NCBI GenBank assembly: GCA_947176375.1
Contig: CAMWQM010000016.1
Coordinates: forward strand, 1-43,906
Reading direction: 5' to 3'
Source: an uncultured Helicobacteraceae bacterium
GTDB taxonomy: Bacteria > Campylobacterota > Campylobacteria > Campylobacterales > Helicobacteraceae
Length of the DNA: 43,906 bases
How positions within the stretch are numbered: position 1 is the first letter of the stretch; every line of letters begins with the position of its first letter. The translations under genes were made by a program, and so were the position numbers. The notes below the pieces were generated by a model. The model searched no databases. It was not told where the DNA came from and was given only the letters and a program-made list of their open reading frames with translations. Shown here in pieces: positions 18,066 to 26,222 of this stretch.

Positions 18066-18668
18066 ATGAAACATTTACGAAAAATTGGAGAATATGGGAT
18101 TATAGGTAGTATAGGAATTGGCGCATTATTAGTAATAAGTGGTTGTGGTGATAATAAAAATTCTACTACTCAAACTACAAATCAAACAATAAAAAATGGT
18201 GCATTTGTAGTTATCGAAGAACAAATGGATGGGAGCTACAAGATACTAGAGGAGTATCCTAGTGAAACTACAAGAGTGTTTCTAAAAGCAAAAGATGGCA
18301 CAGAGCGAATGCTTACTCAAGAAGAAATAGATGCAATGCTAAAAGAAGAGGAAAAAAAGATCAACAATGGCACATCAGAGCTTACAAATCCTAGCGGAAG
18401 TGGGCTATCGCTTGGTGGGGCAATACTAGCTTCTGCTGCTGGGGCAATTATTGGTAGTTGGATAGGAAATAAATTATTTAATAATCAAAATTATCAAGCA
18501 CAGCAAAGAGCAAGCTACAAATCTCCGCAAGCTTATGAAAGAAGTAAAAATTCATTCAATACTGCAAAAAATACGACAGCTACAAGAGGTGCTACACCGA
18601 GCAATGCTAGAAGTGGATTCTTTGGTGGTGGAAACAATGATGGCAATAAAAGAGCAATTGGTGGATAA
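18066..18668 (+). CDS. UPF0323 family lipoprotein
   Basis: I recognise this as the Campylobacterota lipoprotein family UPF0323 (HP0232-like, from memory). The 200-residue protein has a lipoprotein signal with lipobox VISGC (Cys27). There follows a domain with [22 protein letters not shown], a conserved [13 protein letters not shown] stretch (about 97-109), and a glycine-rich hydrophobic segment (about 115-134, [17 protein letters not shown]) like a glycine-zipper. The Ser/Asn/Gly-rich tail contains the family's [10 protein letters not shown] and SGFFGG words. Function is unknown. A membrane-inserted glycine zipper in the outer or inner membrane is plausible. Confidence 0.9.
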   Translation: MKHLRKIGEYGIIGSIGIGALLVISGCGDNKNSTTQTTNQTIKNGAFVVIEEQMDGSYKILEEYPSETTRVFLKAKDGTERMLTQEEIDAMLKEEEKKINNGTSELTNPSGSGLSLGGAILASAAGAIIGSWIGNKLFNNQNYQAQQRASYKSPQAYERSKNSFNTAKNTTATRGATPSNARSGFFGGGNNDGNKRAIGG

Positions 18669-19217
18669 ATTTAGATTCAATTAATTTTATCTTCTAGCAA
18701 ATTTAAATATTTTTTATGTAATTTGCTTTATAAAAATTTGATTTACTAGATTTAGTGATTTTATTTACCAAATAATTTTTATCACATAAACTAGACTCTA
18801 AAAATGTGATTTTAAAACCACAAACTTTATAAAATAGGATTAATTATATTGATTTTAGATTTTATCACTATCTCTAAATTTATCAAAAAGTAGAATTCTA
18901 AATCTATAAGAAATAATTAAATCAATCTCTCTAAAAAATAAAATCTATATTTTAGCTTCTATCAATTTAGATTCTGCATTGAATATTAAATATTTGGAAT
19001 CTAATTTTACAAATCTTTAAATATTTTAGTCCTCAATTCCAAAAAATCACAAAGATTAAAAATCTAATTTCAAAAGATTCCAATCAATGGCTTTAAAGTT
19101 CCATAAAGTTTAGAATCTAAATAAAATATCATTATTAAATCTTACAAAGGATATGGAGGGAGAGATACTCAATATAGATTCTAGTTTTGGGATCTAAATT
19201 CAAAAACAAATAAGAAT
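18669..19217. other. Gene-free AT-rich stretch with repeated TAGATTCT/AGAATCTA motif
   Basis: No gene, RNA or decayed gene is visible in this stretch between the lipoprotein gene and the ccoI end, which converge on it. The motif family occurs at 18672-18678, 18968-18975, 18997-19003, 19075-19081, 19111-19119, 19175-19183 and 19213-19220, in both orientations. Two of these (19111 and 19175) read TAGAATCTA or TAGATTCTA. Confidence 0.6.
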
Positions 19218-21632
19218 CTAGTAAAATTTTTCTTTCTTAATTTTTAGTGAGTTTAGCACCACAAGAAGCGAACTAAAACTCATACTAAGTGCTGCAAAAA
19301 GCGGGATTATAAAGCCAAGCGAAGCAAGCGGAATCGTAAGGAGATTATAAACTATACTAATTTTTATATTTTGTTTTATCACACCATAAGTTTTTTTAGA
19401 TAGTTTATAAGCCGAAAGTAGGCTATCCAAACTATCGTCTAGTAGAACTATATCGCTAGATTCTATTGCTACATCACTTCCCTGCCCCATAGAGATTGCA
19501 ATATCACTTTTGTTTAGAGCTATCGCATCATTTATCCCATCGCCTACCATTACACATTTAAAACCATCTTTGTGAAGTTTGTCTACAAAATTACTCTTAT
19601 CTATGGGATTCTGATTGAAATAATATTCACTAATTCCTAGCTCATATGCCACTTGTCTAACTACACTTTCTCTATCTCCGCTTAAAATTACTACCCTAAA
19701 ATTATTATTTAAAAAATTAGAGACTATATCTTTTGCATTATCTTTTAGCCTATCTTGCAAATTAAAAATAGCCACTAATCGCCCATTTATAGCAAAATAA
19801 AATTTCATATTAGAATCTTTACTTTGTGCTTTAAGCTCATTTTCTATTGTATTTGTTGTAATTACATTTTCTTGTATAAAAGTAAGCGAGCCTCCAAGAA
19901 GATGTAAATCTTTATATCTTGCAGAAATTCCCCTTTGATTTACTTGTTTAAAATCCTCTATCTCTAGCTTTTCTCTCACCCCCAAATACTCACTAATGCC
20001 AGCACTAATGGGATGAGTATTTAGCCTCACAAAAGAAGCTAAAATATCTTTATCAAAAGTCTCTAAAAACTCAGCTCTAACCACCTTTGGTTTGCCAAAA
20101 GTTAGTGTGCCTGTTTTATCAAAAATAATTGCATTTGCCTTTGCAAAAGTCTCCAAAAATCTTGCCTCTTTAAATAATAATTTATGTTTATAAGCCTCAC
20201 TAATGCCAATAATCGTGGCAATAGGTGTAGCAAGAGCCAAAGCACAAGGACAAGCAATAATTATCACAGCCACAGCAACCACCATAGATTTTTCAAAACT
20301 ACCGCTAATCCACACCCAAGCAATAAAAGTAACAATAGCGACTACCAAAACAAAGCCACTAAAATAATAAGATATACTATTTGCTTTAGTCTCTATGCTA
20401 GGCTTTTTATGGAGTGATTGAGAGAGAAGATTTATAATATTATTCATTGTGGAATCTTGTAAGCTCTTTGTTGCCTTGTAGGTTATGGTATAGTCTAAAT
20501 TGATACTTCCAGAAACTAGGCTATCGCCCTTTTTCTTTTCCACAAAAGCACTCTCACCACTCAACATTGAACTATCTAGCAGAGTAAAGTTGCTAAGCAA
20601 GATTCCATCAATTATGATTTTTTCTCCAGGTTTTAGCTCGATAATATCACCAATCTCTATTTCTTCGGGAGAAAGTTGTTTAATTACATTATCTCTTAAT
20701 ACATTTATTTGGGCTGGAATCTCTGCAATTAGCTTATCTATGCTATCACCTGCATTTTTACGTGAGCGGACTTCTAAAAATTTACCAATCAAAATGAAAG
20801 TTATAATCATCGTAACAGATTCAAAATAAGTCTCTCCACTATGCGTAAGTGCAGCATAAATAGAATAAAAATATGTAAGGCTTGAGCCGAAACTAACCAA
20901 TAAATCCATATTTATAAAGCCATTTTTTAGACCATAATATCCACTTCTAAAAAATATTGAGCCAGAATAAAAAAGTGTAGGTGTAGCAAGCAAAAATGAG
21001 GCAAAATTTAATATATTTCTAACCTCAATTTCCATTCCAAGAAAATAGCCAGAATATTGTGCCACTGCAATCCACATAATATTCATAGTGCAAAAAATTG
21101 CAATAATCATCTTTGTGTAATATTCTTTTCTCTCTTTTGTATTTATATGCTCTAAAATTTTTGGGTCGTAGGCTTGAGCATTATAGCCAATAGAGCGAAT
21201 CTTCTCTATAATATTGCTGATTTTAATTTCATTTGGATTGAAAATTATCTTTGCTTTATTATTTGTGTAATTTATATCAATATCATAGATTCCGAATGTA
21301 TTATTTAAAACCTTTTGATTGAGCCATACACAAGCAATGCAGTGAATTCCCTCTAAAATTAGTGAAATTTCACTTTTATTATTATCTAGCTTTTTTACAA
21401 ATTTAGCTTCAAAAGTAGCAGTATCAAATCTTGCCAAATCATCACTATAATCTTTGGGTGGAGCGAGTTTAGAATCTCCTAATTTATCATAAAAACTAGC
21501 TAAATTAATATCATTTAGAAGAATAAAAACACCTTCGCAACCCTTACAGCAAAAATACTCAATCTTACCATTAATCTCACGCCTAAAAAGTGCATCTTTT
21601 TTATATTCTAAATGGCAGTGAGAACAAGTCAT
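19218..21632 (-). CDS. ccoI: Copper-translocating P1B-type ATPase, CcoI/FixI type
   Basis: CcoI exports copper from the cytoplasm for assembly of the cbb3-type cytochrome c oxidase. Unlike ordinary CopA, the 804-residue protein opens with the CcoI/FixI metal-binding region: Cys3 and Cys6 (TCSHC) and Cys28, Cys29, Cys32 (FCCKGC). A heavy-metal-associated domain follows with Cys98 and Cys101 (IHCIACVW). Then come eight membrane helices, the actuator SGES (358-361), the copper-path Cys461-Pro-Cys463, the phosphorylated Asp505 in DKTGTLT, His540-Pro541, and GDGINDA near the C-terminus. It is the last gene of a run starting at pepF and lies five bases after the TerB gene. A general copper-efflux role is the alternative. 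Confidence 0.92.
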   Translation of the reverse strand: MTCSHCHLEYKKDALFRREINGKIEYFCCKGCEGVFILLNDINLASFYDKLGDSKLAPPKDYSDDLARFDTATFEAKFVKKLDNNKSEISLILEGIHCIACVWLNQKVLNNTFGIYDIDINYTNNKAKIIFNPNEIKISNIIEKIRSIGYNAQAYDPKILEHINTKERKEYYTKMIIAIFCTMNIMWIAVAQYSGYFLGMEIEVRNILNFASFLLATPTLFYSGSIFFRSGYYGLKNGFINMDLLVSFGSSLTYFYSIYAALTHSGETYFESVTMIITFILIGKFLEVRSRKNAGDSIDKLIAEIPAQINVLRDNVIKQLSPEEIEIGDIIELKPGEKIIIDGILLSNFTLLDSSMLSGESAFVEKKKGDSLVSGSINLDYTITYKATKSLQDSTMNNIINLLSQSLHKKPSIETKANSISYYFSGFVLVVAIVTFIAWVWISGSFEKSMVVAVAVIIIACPCALALATPIATIIGISEAYKHKLLFKEARFLETFAKANAIIFDKTGTLTFGKPKVVRAEFLETFDKDILASFVRLNTHPISAGISEYLGVREKLEIEDFKQVNQRGISARYKDLHLLGGSLTFIQENVITTNTIENELKAQSKDSNMKFYFAINGRLVAIFNLQDRLKDNAKDIVSNFLNNNFRVVILSGDRESVVRQVAYELGISEYYFNQNPIDKSNFVDKLHKDGFKCVMVGDGINDAIALNKSDIAISMGQGSDVAIESSDIVLLDDSLDSLLSAYKLSKKTYGVIKQNIKISIVYNLLTIPLASLGFIIPLFAALSMSFSSLLVVLNSLKIKKEKFY

Positions 21633-21637
21633 AAAAA

Positions 21638-22438
21638 TTAACTTTGAGTAGCAGAATCTAGACTACTAGAGAGCAGTTTGTAAGCACAATCAATCTCTCT
21701 TAAAGTATCATAAGGGCTATCTTTAAAGCTTTTATTTATATTTTTATTCAATAAAATATTTTGCTTATTATCTTTAATCTTTTTACTATACGCAGATTCT
21801 AAATCCTCTTTGCTAAAATCCTCTCCCAATTCAAATAGCTCTAGTGCCCTACTTTTAGTCATTTCTATCCCACTACTATACTTTTCTTCAAACTCATCAT
21901 AAAGCTTGTTGAAATCATCATTATTTAGCTCAAAAAGGGCTGCTATATCAATTATTTTCTCTCGCTCAACTTCATCTAGCTTTCCATCGGCATAAGCTAG
22001 GGCAAATAAAAATTCAACTACTTTTAATCGCTTTTTATACTCTCCTTTTGTAGCCTCCTCAAATGCTCTAGCAAGTGAATCTAAATCATCTTTATTCTCA
22101 TCAAAAATACTCTGCAACGCCTCTCTTGCATCTTTATAATCTTCTAATTCTTTAGCTATATCATCTAGCAAATTTTTGATTAATTCTTGCTCTAATTTAC
22201 AAATCTTACCATCGCTTGCTGCCATAGCACTTAGTAATCCAGCTAAGATTCCAAACTCTGTCTTTTTAATCCTGTCTACCGAAGTCATTTCGATATATGG
22301 ATTATCACTTGGCTTATATTCTGCATTAAATGTATTAGAAGAATTCTCTCTTTTATATGGATTTTTTAGATAGTCTTGGAATCCATTATAAAGCATATAC
22401 AGAACAACTCCAGCAATTATTAATAATACAACTTCCAA
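21638..22438 (-). CDS. Membrane-anchored TerB-like protein with a degenerate J-like C-terminus
   Basis: The 266-residue protein starts with one membrane helix (about 2-18), followed by an acidic helical TerB-like domain. Two similar acidic repeats are visible: MAASDGKICKLEQELI (about 70-85) and LAYADGKLDEVEREKI (about 146-161). A C-terminal segment (about 195-260) has the helix pattern of a J domain (ALELFELGEDFSKEDLESAYSKK and IDCAYKLL), but the HPD motif is absent, replaced near KKIKDNKQN. The layout resembles DjlA (helix, TerB, J) with a J domain that probably cannot stimulate DnaK. The start is TTG at 22438, with AAGGAG six bases before it. It sits in the operon next to ccoI; its role is unknown. 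Confidence 0.75.
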   Translation of the reverse strand: MEVVLLIIAGVVLYMLYNGFQDYLKNPYKRENSSNTFNAEYKPSDNPYIEMTSVDRIKKTEFGILAGLLSAMAASDGKICKLEQELIKNLLDDIAKELEDYKDAREALQSIFDENKDDLDSLARAFEEATKGEYKKRLKVVEFLFALAYADGKLDEVEREKIIDIAALFELNNDDFNKLYDEFEEKYSSGIEMTKSRALELFELGEDFSKEDLESAYSKKIKDNKQNILLNKNINKSFKDSPYDTLREIDCAYKLLSSSLDSATQS

Positions 22439-22448
22439 ATCTTACTCC

Positions 22449-22706
22449 TTATTTTTTATTTTCTTTTTGGGCTTGTTTTTCTAAGATACGCTCTTCTGTT
22501 AAAGCTATCTTTCTAATTTGTCTATCTTTTACTTTTTCTCTAAATTCCTCTTTTTCCTCGATAGATTCGACTTTTTTTGGAGTAATTAACAAAACTAAAA
22601 AGACAAATATTGCTAAAATTAAAGCAACTTCTTTGCTTTCCTCTCCACCAAAAAATAGCCAACCTAGCCCGATAAAAAGTGCTAGAATAAATTTTAAAAC
22701 TATCAT
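22449..22706 (-). CDS. Small membrane protein of unknown function
   Basis: I do not recognise this gene. It encodes 85 residues with two short membrane helices (about 3-19 and 27-42) joined by a loop with GGEESK. A highly charged, probably coiled-coil tail (about 46-85, rich in Glu, Lys, Arg) follows. The ATG overlaps the stop of the preceding gene by four bases (ATGA), so it is translationally coupled to the HdrB-like gene, and the TerB-like gene follows after 10 bases. It is too short and unlike CcoS or CcoH for me to call it a cbb3 assembly factor. A membrane anchor for a neighbour is possible. Confidence 0.7.
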   Translation of the reverse strand: MIVLKFILALFIGLGWLFFGGEESKEVALILAIFVFLVLLITPKKVESIEEKEEFREKVKDRQIRKIALTEERILEKQAQKENKK

Positions 22707-23506
22707 ATAAAATCAAAACCAAATTTATGGTATCTAAAATTTAGTGCATTTTCATCTTTTATACCAAGAGAAAGCAATAATAATTGTGGCAGAAAAATAA
22801 TAGGCATTTTACCCAAATCCCTATTTGCCGCTTTTGTCAAATACTTCCTTTCTTTATCAAACATATCAAAAATTGCACTTGAAAGTGAGAGTATAAAATC
22901 ACTTCCTGAATCTAGTGCTTTCTCAAAACTTTTAGCGCTATATTTATAAGTAAGGTTGGGATTAAAAGACTGATTTTTATAAAATTCACAATACTCCTCT
23001 AAAGCTATTTTTAAACCTAATTCCTTATAAATCTTAACTATACTATTATTTTTTAAATAATGTGAGTGAAAAATACTTATACTAAAAGAGTTAAAATCTG
23101 CTTTTTGATTCTGTTTAATTTTCTCTAACATTGCATCACTGCTTAGTAAATCTGCTAAATATATTACTTTTGTATCTTGTGAATATTTTAATTTAAATTT
23201 TCCCAATTCATTTTGCACTAAATTAAAAAGTGAAGGATTGCATTCAATTTCCCTTTTTGCAAAAGTTAGATTATTAAATGCATCCTCTTCTAATACTAAT
23301 AAATCTTTATTTTTACTACTCGCCTTTGCGATATTATAAGCTTGAGCTATAAAAAATAGCTTTTCATTTACCAAATGTCCTAATTTTCCACCATAATACT
23401 CAAACTTATCTTCATAAATAGCATCAATTTCAAGCCTTTTAAATAATGCTGTTGCAGATTCTATAAGTGATAAATTTTCATAATGATAATAAACTAAATA
23501 ACTCAT
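22703..23506 (-). CDS. HdrB/MfrE-like protein that has lost its CCG-domain cysteines
   Basis: The 267 residues follow, in order and spacing, the CCG-domain protein of heterodisulfide reductase HdrB and of MfrE/SdhE in Campylobacterota fumarate reductases. SYLVYYHYENLSLIES sits where the family has YAFFPGCTLES. FEYYGGKLGHLVNEK stands for the SCCGAS block, with CC replaced by YY. LLVLEEDAFNNLTFAK stands for the ICNTCTLQL block. ILSLSSAIFDMFDKE stands for TPCPLCHMQLDM, and MPIIFLPQLLLLSLGI matches the ending MPILHLPQLVGLALGL. Only two cysteines remain (in REIECNP and EEYCEFY), far too few for the noncubane 4Fe-4S clusters. The comparison is from memory of family sequences. It overlaps both neighbours by four bases and is thus coupled to the FrdB-like gene. 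Confidence 0.75.
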   Translation of the reverse strand: MSYLVYYHYENLSLIESATALFKRLEIDAIYEDKFEYYGGKLGHLVNEKLFFIAQAYNIAKASSKNKDLLVLEEDAFNNLTFAKREIECNPSLFNLVQNELGKFKLKYSQDTKVIYLADLLSSDAMLEKIKQNQKADFNSFSISIFHSHYLKNNSIVKIYKELGLKIALEEYCEFYKNQSFNPNLTYKYSAKSFEKALDSGSDFILSLSSAIFDMFDKERKYLTKAANRDLGKMPIIFLPQLLLLSLGIKDENALNFRYHKFGFDFI

Positions 23507-24210
23507 TTTTTACTATCCTGTGGTATGATTTTATATTTAGATTCTACTAAACTTATCATTTTAGCAAATTTATTACGATTAAAGAATTTGCTTTTTTCTT
23601 CTAATAGTGCTGATTGCACACTTTTAATCTCCAAATCAATAGAATTATCACTAGGATAAATCATATTTTCTAAACTAATACTATTTATAGCACCGCTCTC
23701 AAGACTAGATATAGAATCTAGCAATTCCTTTTTATTATCTTTATAATGTATCATCATCCATTTAATATACATAACAAAACCATCCCCAATATAGTCATCC
23801 AAATCAAGAGGACTTATAAGATTAATTAAAATATATTTTTTAAACTCGCTTTTAGATTCCTCGCTTAAGAAAGTAAATTTATCTAGCAGAGGTTTGTATT
23901 TATTAAAAATAGCTTCTTTATTAATCAATAAATCTTTTTTTGCATATTTAGTAGAAATTGGATTAATCTCTAGGCTATTTCCAAAATGATTTTGCAAGTC
24001 AAGTAATTTTATATTATGAAATATAACCTTATTATTTATCCTAAAGCCAAATGAATTTTTATCATAAGAAAAATCCTCCAAACTTTCCTCTATCTTTTGC
24101 ATTAAATTTTTTAATTCTAGATTCTTATCAACGCTTATCTCAAGGCTTTGGTAATATTCATTATAATCTTTTTTACTATCAAACCTAAATACTTTGATTT
24201 TAAAATCCAT
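23503..24210 (-). CDS. Cysteine-free FrdB/SdhB-like protein
   Basis: The 235 residues contain no cysteine, yet the first 110 follow the N-terminal plant-ferredoxin-like domain of fumarate reductase or succinate dehydrogenase iron-sulfur subunits. IKVFRFDSKKDYNEYYQSLEI matches the family opening. LMQKIEESLEDFSYDKN corresponds to the segment before the 2Fe-2S loop. FGFRINNKVIFHNIKLLDL corresponds to the NGK-x-LAC strand, and LEINPISTKYAKKDLLINKE to the EPL...VIKDLVVD segment. The 2Fe-2S loop itself is shortened. The C-terminal helical half (about 115-235) lies where the CxxCxxC cluster domain should be but carries no ligands. It may correspond to a Campylobacterota domain of unknown function. 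It begins directly after the pepF stop, with GAGG as ribosome binding site. Confidence 0.7.
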   Translation of the reverse strand: MDFKIKVFRFDSKKDYNEYYQSLEISVDKNLELKNLMQKIEESLEDFSYDKNSFGFRINNKVIFHNIKLLDLQNHFGNSLEINPISTKYAKKDLLINKEAIFNKYKPLLDKFTFLSEESKSEFKKYILINLISPLDLDDYIGDGFVMYIKWMMIHYKDNKKELLDSISSLESGAINSISLENMIYPSDNSIDLEIKSVQSALLEEKSKFFNRNKFAKMISLVESKYKIIPQDSKK

Positions 24211-25965
24211 TTAAACCTCTTTTTTATAAATTTTTATAAATTCATCTAATAGTTTTTTAACCTCTGCTATCCCAAACTCCCAAAACTTATCGTCTTCAAT
24301 ATCAAAGCCAAAAATACTGACTAAATCTTTTGGAGATTTTGAACCACCAAGTGATAAAAACTCACTATATTTCTCTACAAAGCCCTCACTTCCACTTTTA
24401 TACAGACCAAATAAAGTTAAAGACAATAATTGTCCATAGCTATAAGCATAGCAATAAAATGGCGAATGGATAAAATGCGGTATATAGCTCCACCAAATCT
24501 CGTAGTTTTTGGTTAATTCTAGGGAGCTTCCAAACATTTTTTGATTTTCTTCTAGCCAGATTCTATTTAAATCATTAACTTCTAGCTCATCGCTAATAGA
24601 GTGGATTTTGCGCTCAAAATTTGTCATAACAATCTGTCTAAAAAGCGTAGAAAAAATATCCTCAATCTTTCCAGCATACAGCCCTAAAAGCTCCTCTTTG
24701 CTATTCATTTTACTAACTTCTTGTTTCATTTTATCAAATAAAAGCATTTCTCCAAAAACAGAAGCAGTCTCTGCAGTAGTAAGCGGGGTATCCATATTTA
24801 GATAGCCAACGCTTTTGGATAATTCTTGATGAATTGCGTGTCCAAACTCGTGAGCTATTGTAAATACATCTCTTCTACCATTTGTATAATTTAACAAAAC
24901 ATATGGATGAGCTTTTGGCACTGCACCATGAGAGAATGCTCCACCTCTTTTATTTGCCTTTGGGTGCGAATCCACCCAGCCATTTTTAAAAGCATTTTTA
25001 ACAATATTTCCAAATTTTGGTGAAAAATCGCTATAAGCACTAATTGTTAGCTCCTTTGCCTCTGTATAGCTAAATTCACTTTCTTTAAAATCAAGCGGAG
25101 CGTATCTATCATAATCTTTTAGTTTTTTAATTCCTAGAATCTCGCCTTTAATTTTATAGTATTTATGCACTAGATGGAAATTCTTAACCACTATATCAAT
25201 CATACCATCTACGCTTTTTTGGCTAATTTGATTATTTATATGCCTAAAAGATTCTGCCCTCTTGTAGCCTCTTAAATTATTTGAGATTTGTAAATCTTTT
25301 CGCACAATATTAATGATATATTTTAAAATATGAGAAGATTTATCTAGCTTTTTAGTCAGCTTTTTTTGTGCTTTTTTTCGCTCACTTCTATCCTTTGAGT
25401 GAAGTTTCGAGAGTATCTCTTCTTCGCTTAAAACTTCATCATTAAATTTAAACTTCATTCTGCTCATATATTCATCAAATAACCTACTAAAGGCATCTAC
25501 TCCAACAGGTGCAACCTTTAGCAAAATTTTTTCTTCATCTTTATTTAACTGGTAGATTTTACTCTCCTCTAGCCTCTTTAGATAATATTTATATTTCTTA
25601 CTTGATTTGATATATTTTGCAATCATATCCTTTGGTAGCTTTGTAAAATCTAACTCAAAAAAGATTATATGATTTTGAATATCATTTGCTAAAAGCTCGT
25701 ATTTTGCGTAAAACGCCCCGTTATTTGTATCTTTTGCAAAAAGCAAAAATACATAAGCCATAATCCTAGCCAATCCATCGCAAATCGCCTCATATTCAAT
25801 AAGAACAGATTCAAAATCATTAATATCTGAAAGATTATTGCTATATTTTTTCTCAAAACTCTTTGACTCTTTTGCCAAAGTTTTAACAAAAGATTCTAAT
25901 TCAGTATTATTTCTAAATAAAGGCTCTAACCTCCACTCATCAATATTATTATCTATATTACTCAA
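24211..25965 (-). CDS. pepF: Oligoendopeptidase F (M3 family metallopeptidase)
   Basis: PepF is a cytoplasmic zinc endopeptidase that cuts short peptides. The 584-residue protein has the zinc site HEFGH (372-376, in AHEFGHAIHQ) and the third ligand Glu399 in TAETASVFGE, with the usual C-terminal YCYAYSYGQLL block near 510. Length is normal for the M3B subfamily. The start is TTG at 25963-25965, with AAGGAG seven bases upstream. It is the first gene of the six-gene run leading to ccoI. Confidence 0.95.
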   Translation of the reverse strand: MSNIDNNIDEWRLEPLFRNNTELESFVKTLAKESKSFEKKYSNNLSDINDFESVLIEYEAICDGLARIMAYVFLLFAKDTNNGAFYAKYELLANDIQNHIIFFELDFTKLPKDMIAKYIKSSKKYKYYLKRLEESKIYQLNKDEEKILLKVAPVGVDAFSRLFDEYMSRMKFKFNDEVLSEEEILSKLHSKDRSERKKAQKKLTKKLDKSSHILKYIINIVRKDLQISNNLRGYKRAESFRHINNQISQKSVDGMIDIVVKNFHLVHKYYKIKGEILGIKKLKDYDRYAPLDFKESEFSYTEAKELTISAYSDFSPKFGNIVKNAFKNGWVDSHPKANKRGGAFSHGAVPKAHPYVLLNYTNGRRDVFTIAHEFGHAIHQELSKSVGYLNMDTPLTTAETASVFGEMLLFDKMKQEVSKMNSKEELLGLYAGKIEDIFSTLFRQIVMTNFERKIHSISDELEVNDLNRIWLEENQKMFGSSLELTKNYEIWWSYIPHFIHSPFYCYAYSYGQLLSLTLFGLYKSGSEGFVEKYSEFLSLGGSKSPKDLVSIFGFDIEDDKFWEFGIAEVKKLLDEFIKIYKKEV

Positions 25966-26222
25966 AATCCAACTCCTTAAAAATTATTTATTTTAATAGT
26001 CTTATTATTGGTATTCCTAAAAATTTATAATAAAAATAAATTTAAAAACATTTTTTCTTTGATTTTATTAATATTATTTTGAATTTTATTTTTATTTTCT
26101 TTAAATGTTACATATAAACTAGATTTTAATACTAAAGATTCTATTCTAAAATTTATAGATTTTAGTGATTTTAGATTCCACTTTATTGTTTTAGAGTTCA
26201 TTTCATTCTCTTTTAAAACTAT
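25966..26222. other. Intergenic region between pepF and dnaJ
   Basis: This 257-base stretch lies between two minus-strand genes, downstream of dnaJ and upstream of pepF. It is T-rich on the plus strand and holds AGATTCTA (near 26137) and TAGATTCC (near 26170). It presumably contains the dnaJ terminator and the pepF promoter, but I cannot pick either out with confidence. Confidence 0.4.

Noticed and set aside
18669-19217. Repeated TAGATTCT words as a CRISPR array
   Set aside because: Units are only 7-9 bases, irregularly spaced and in both orientations; there are no cas genes.
19218-21632. Plain CopA copper-efflux ATPase
   Set aside because: The N-terminal FCCKGC region before the heavy-metal domain is a CcoI/FixI feature, although copper efflux cannot be fully excluded.
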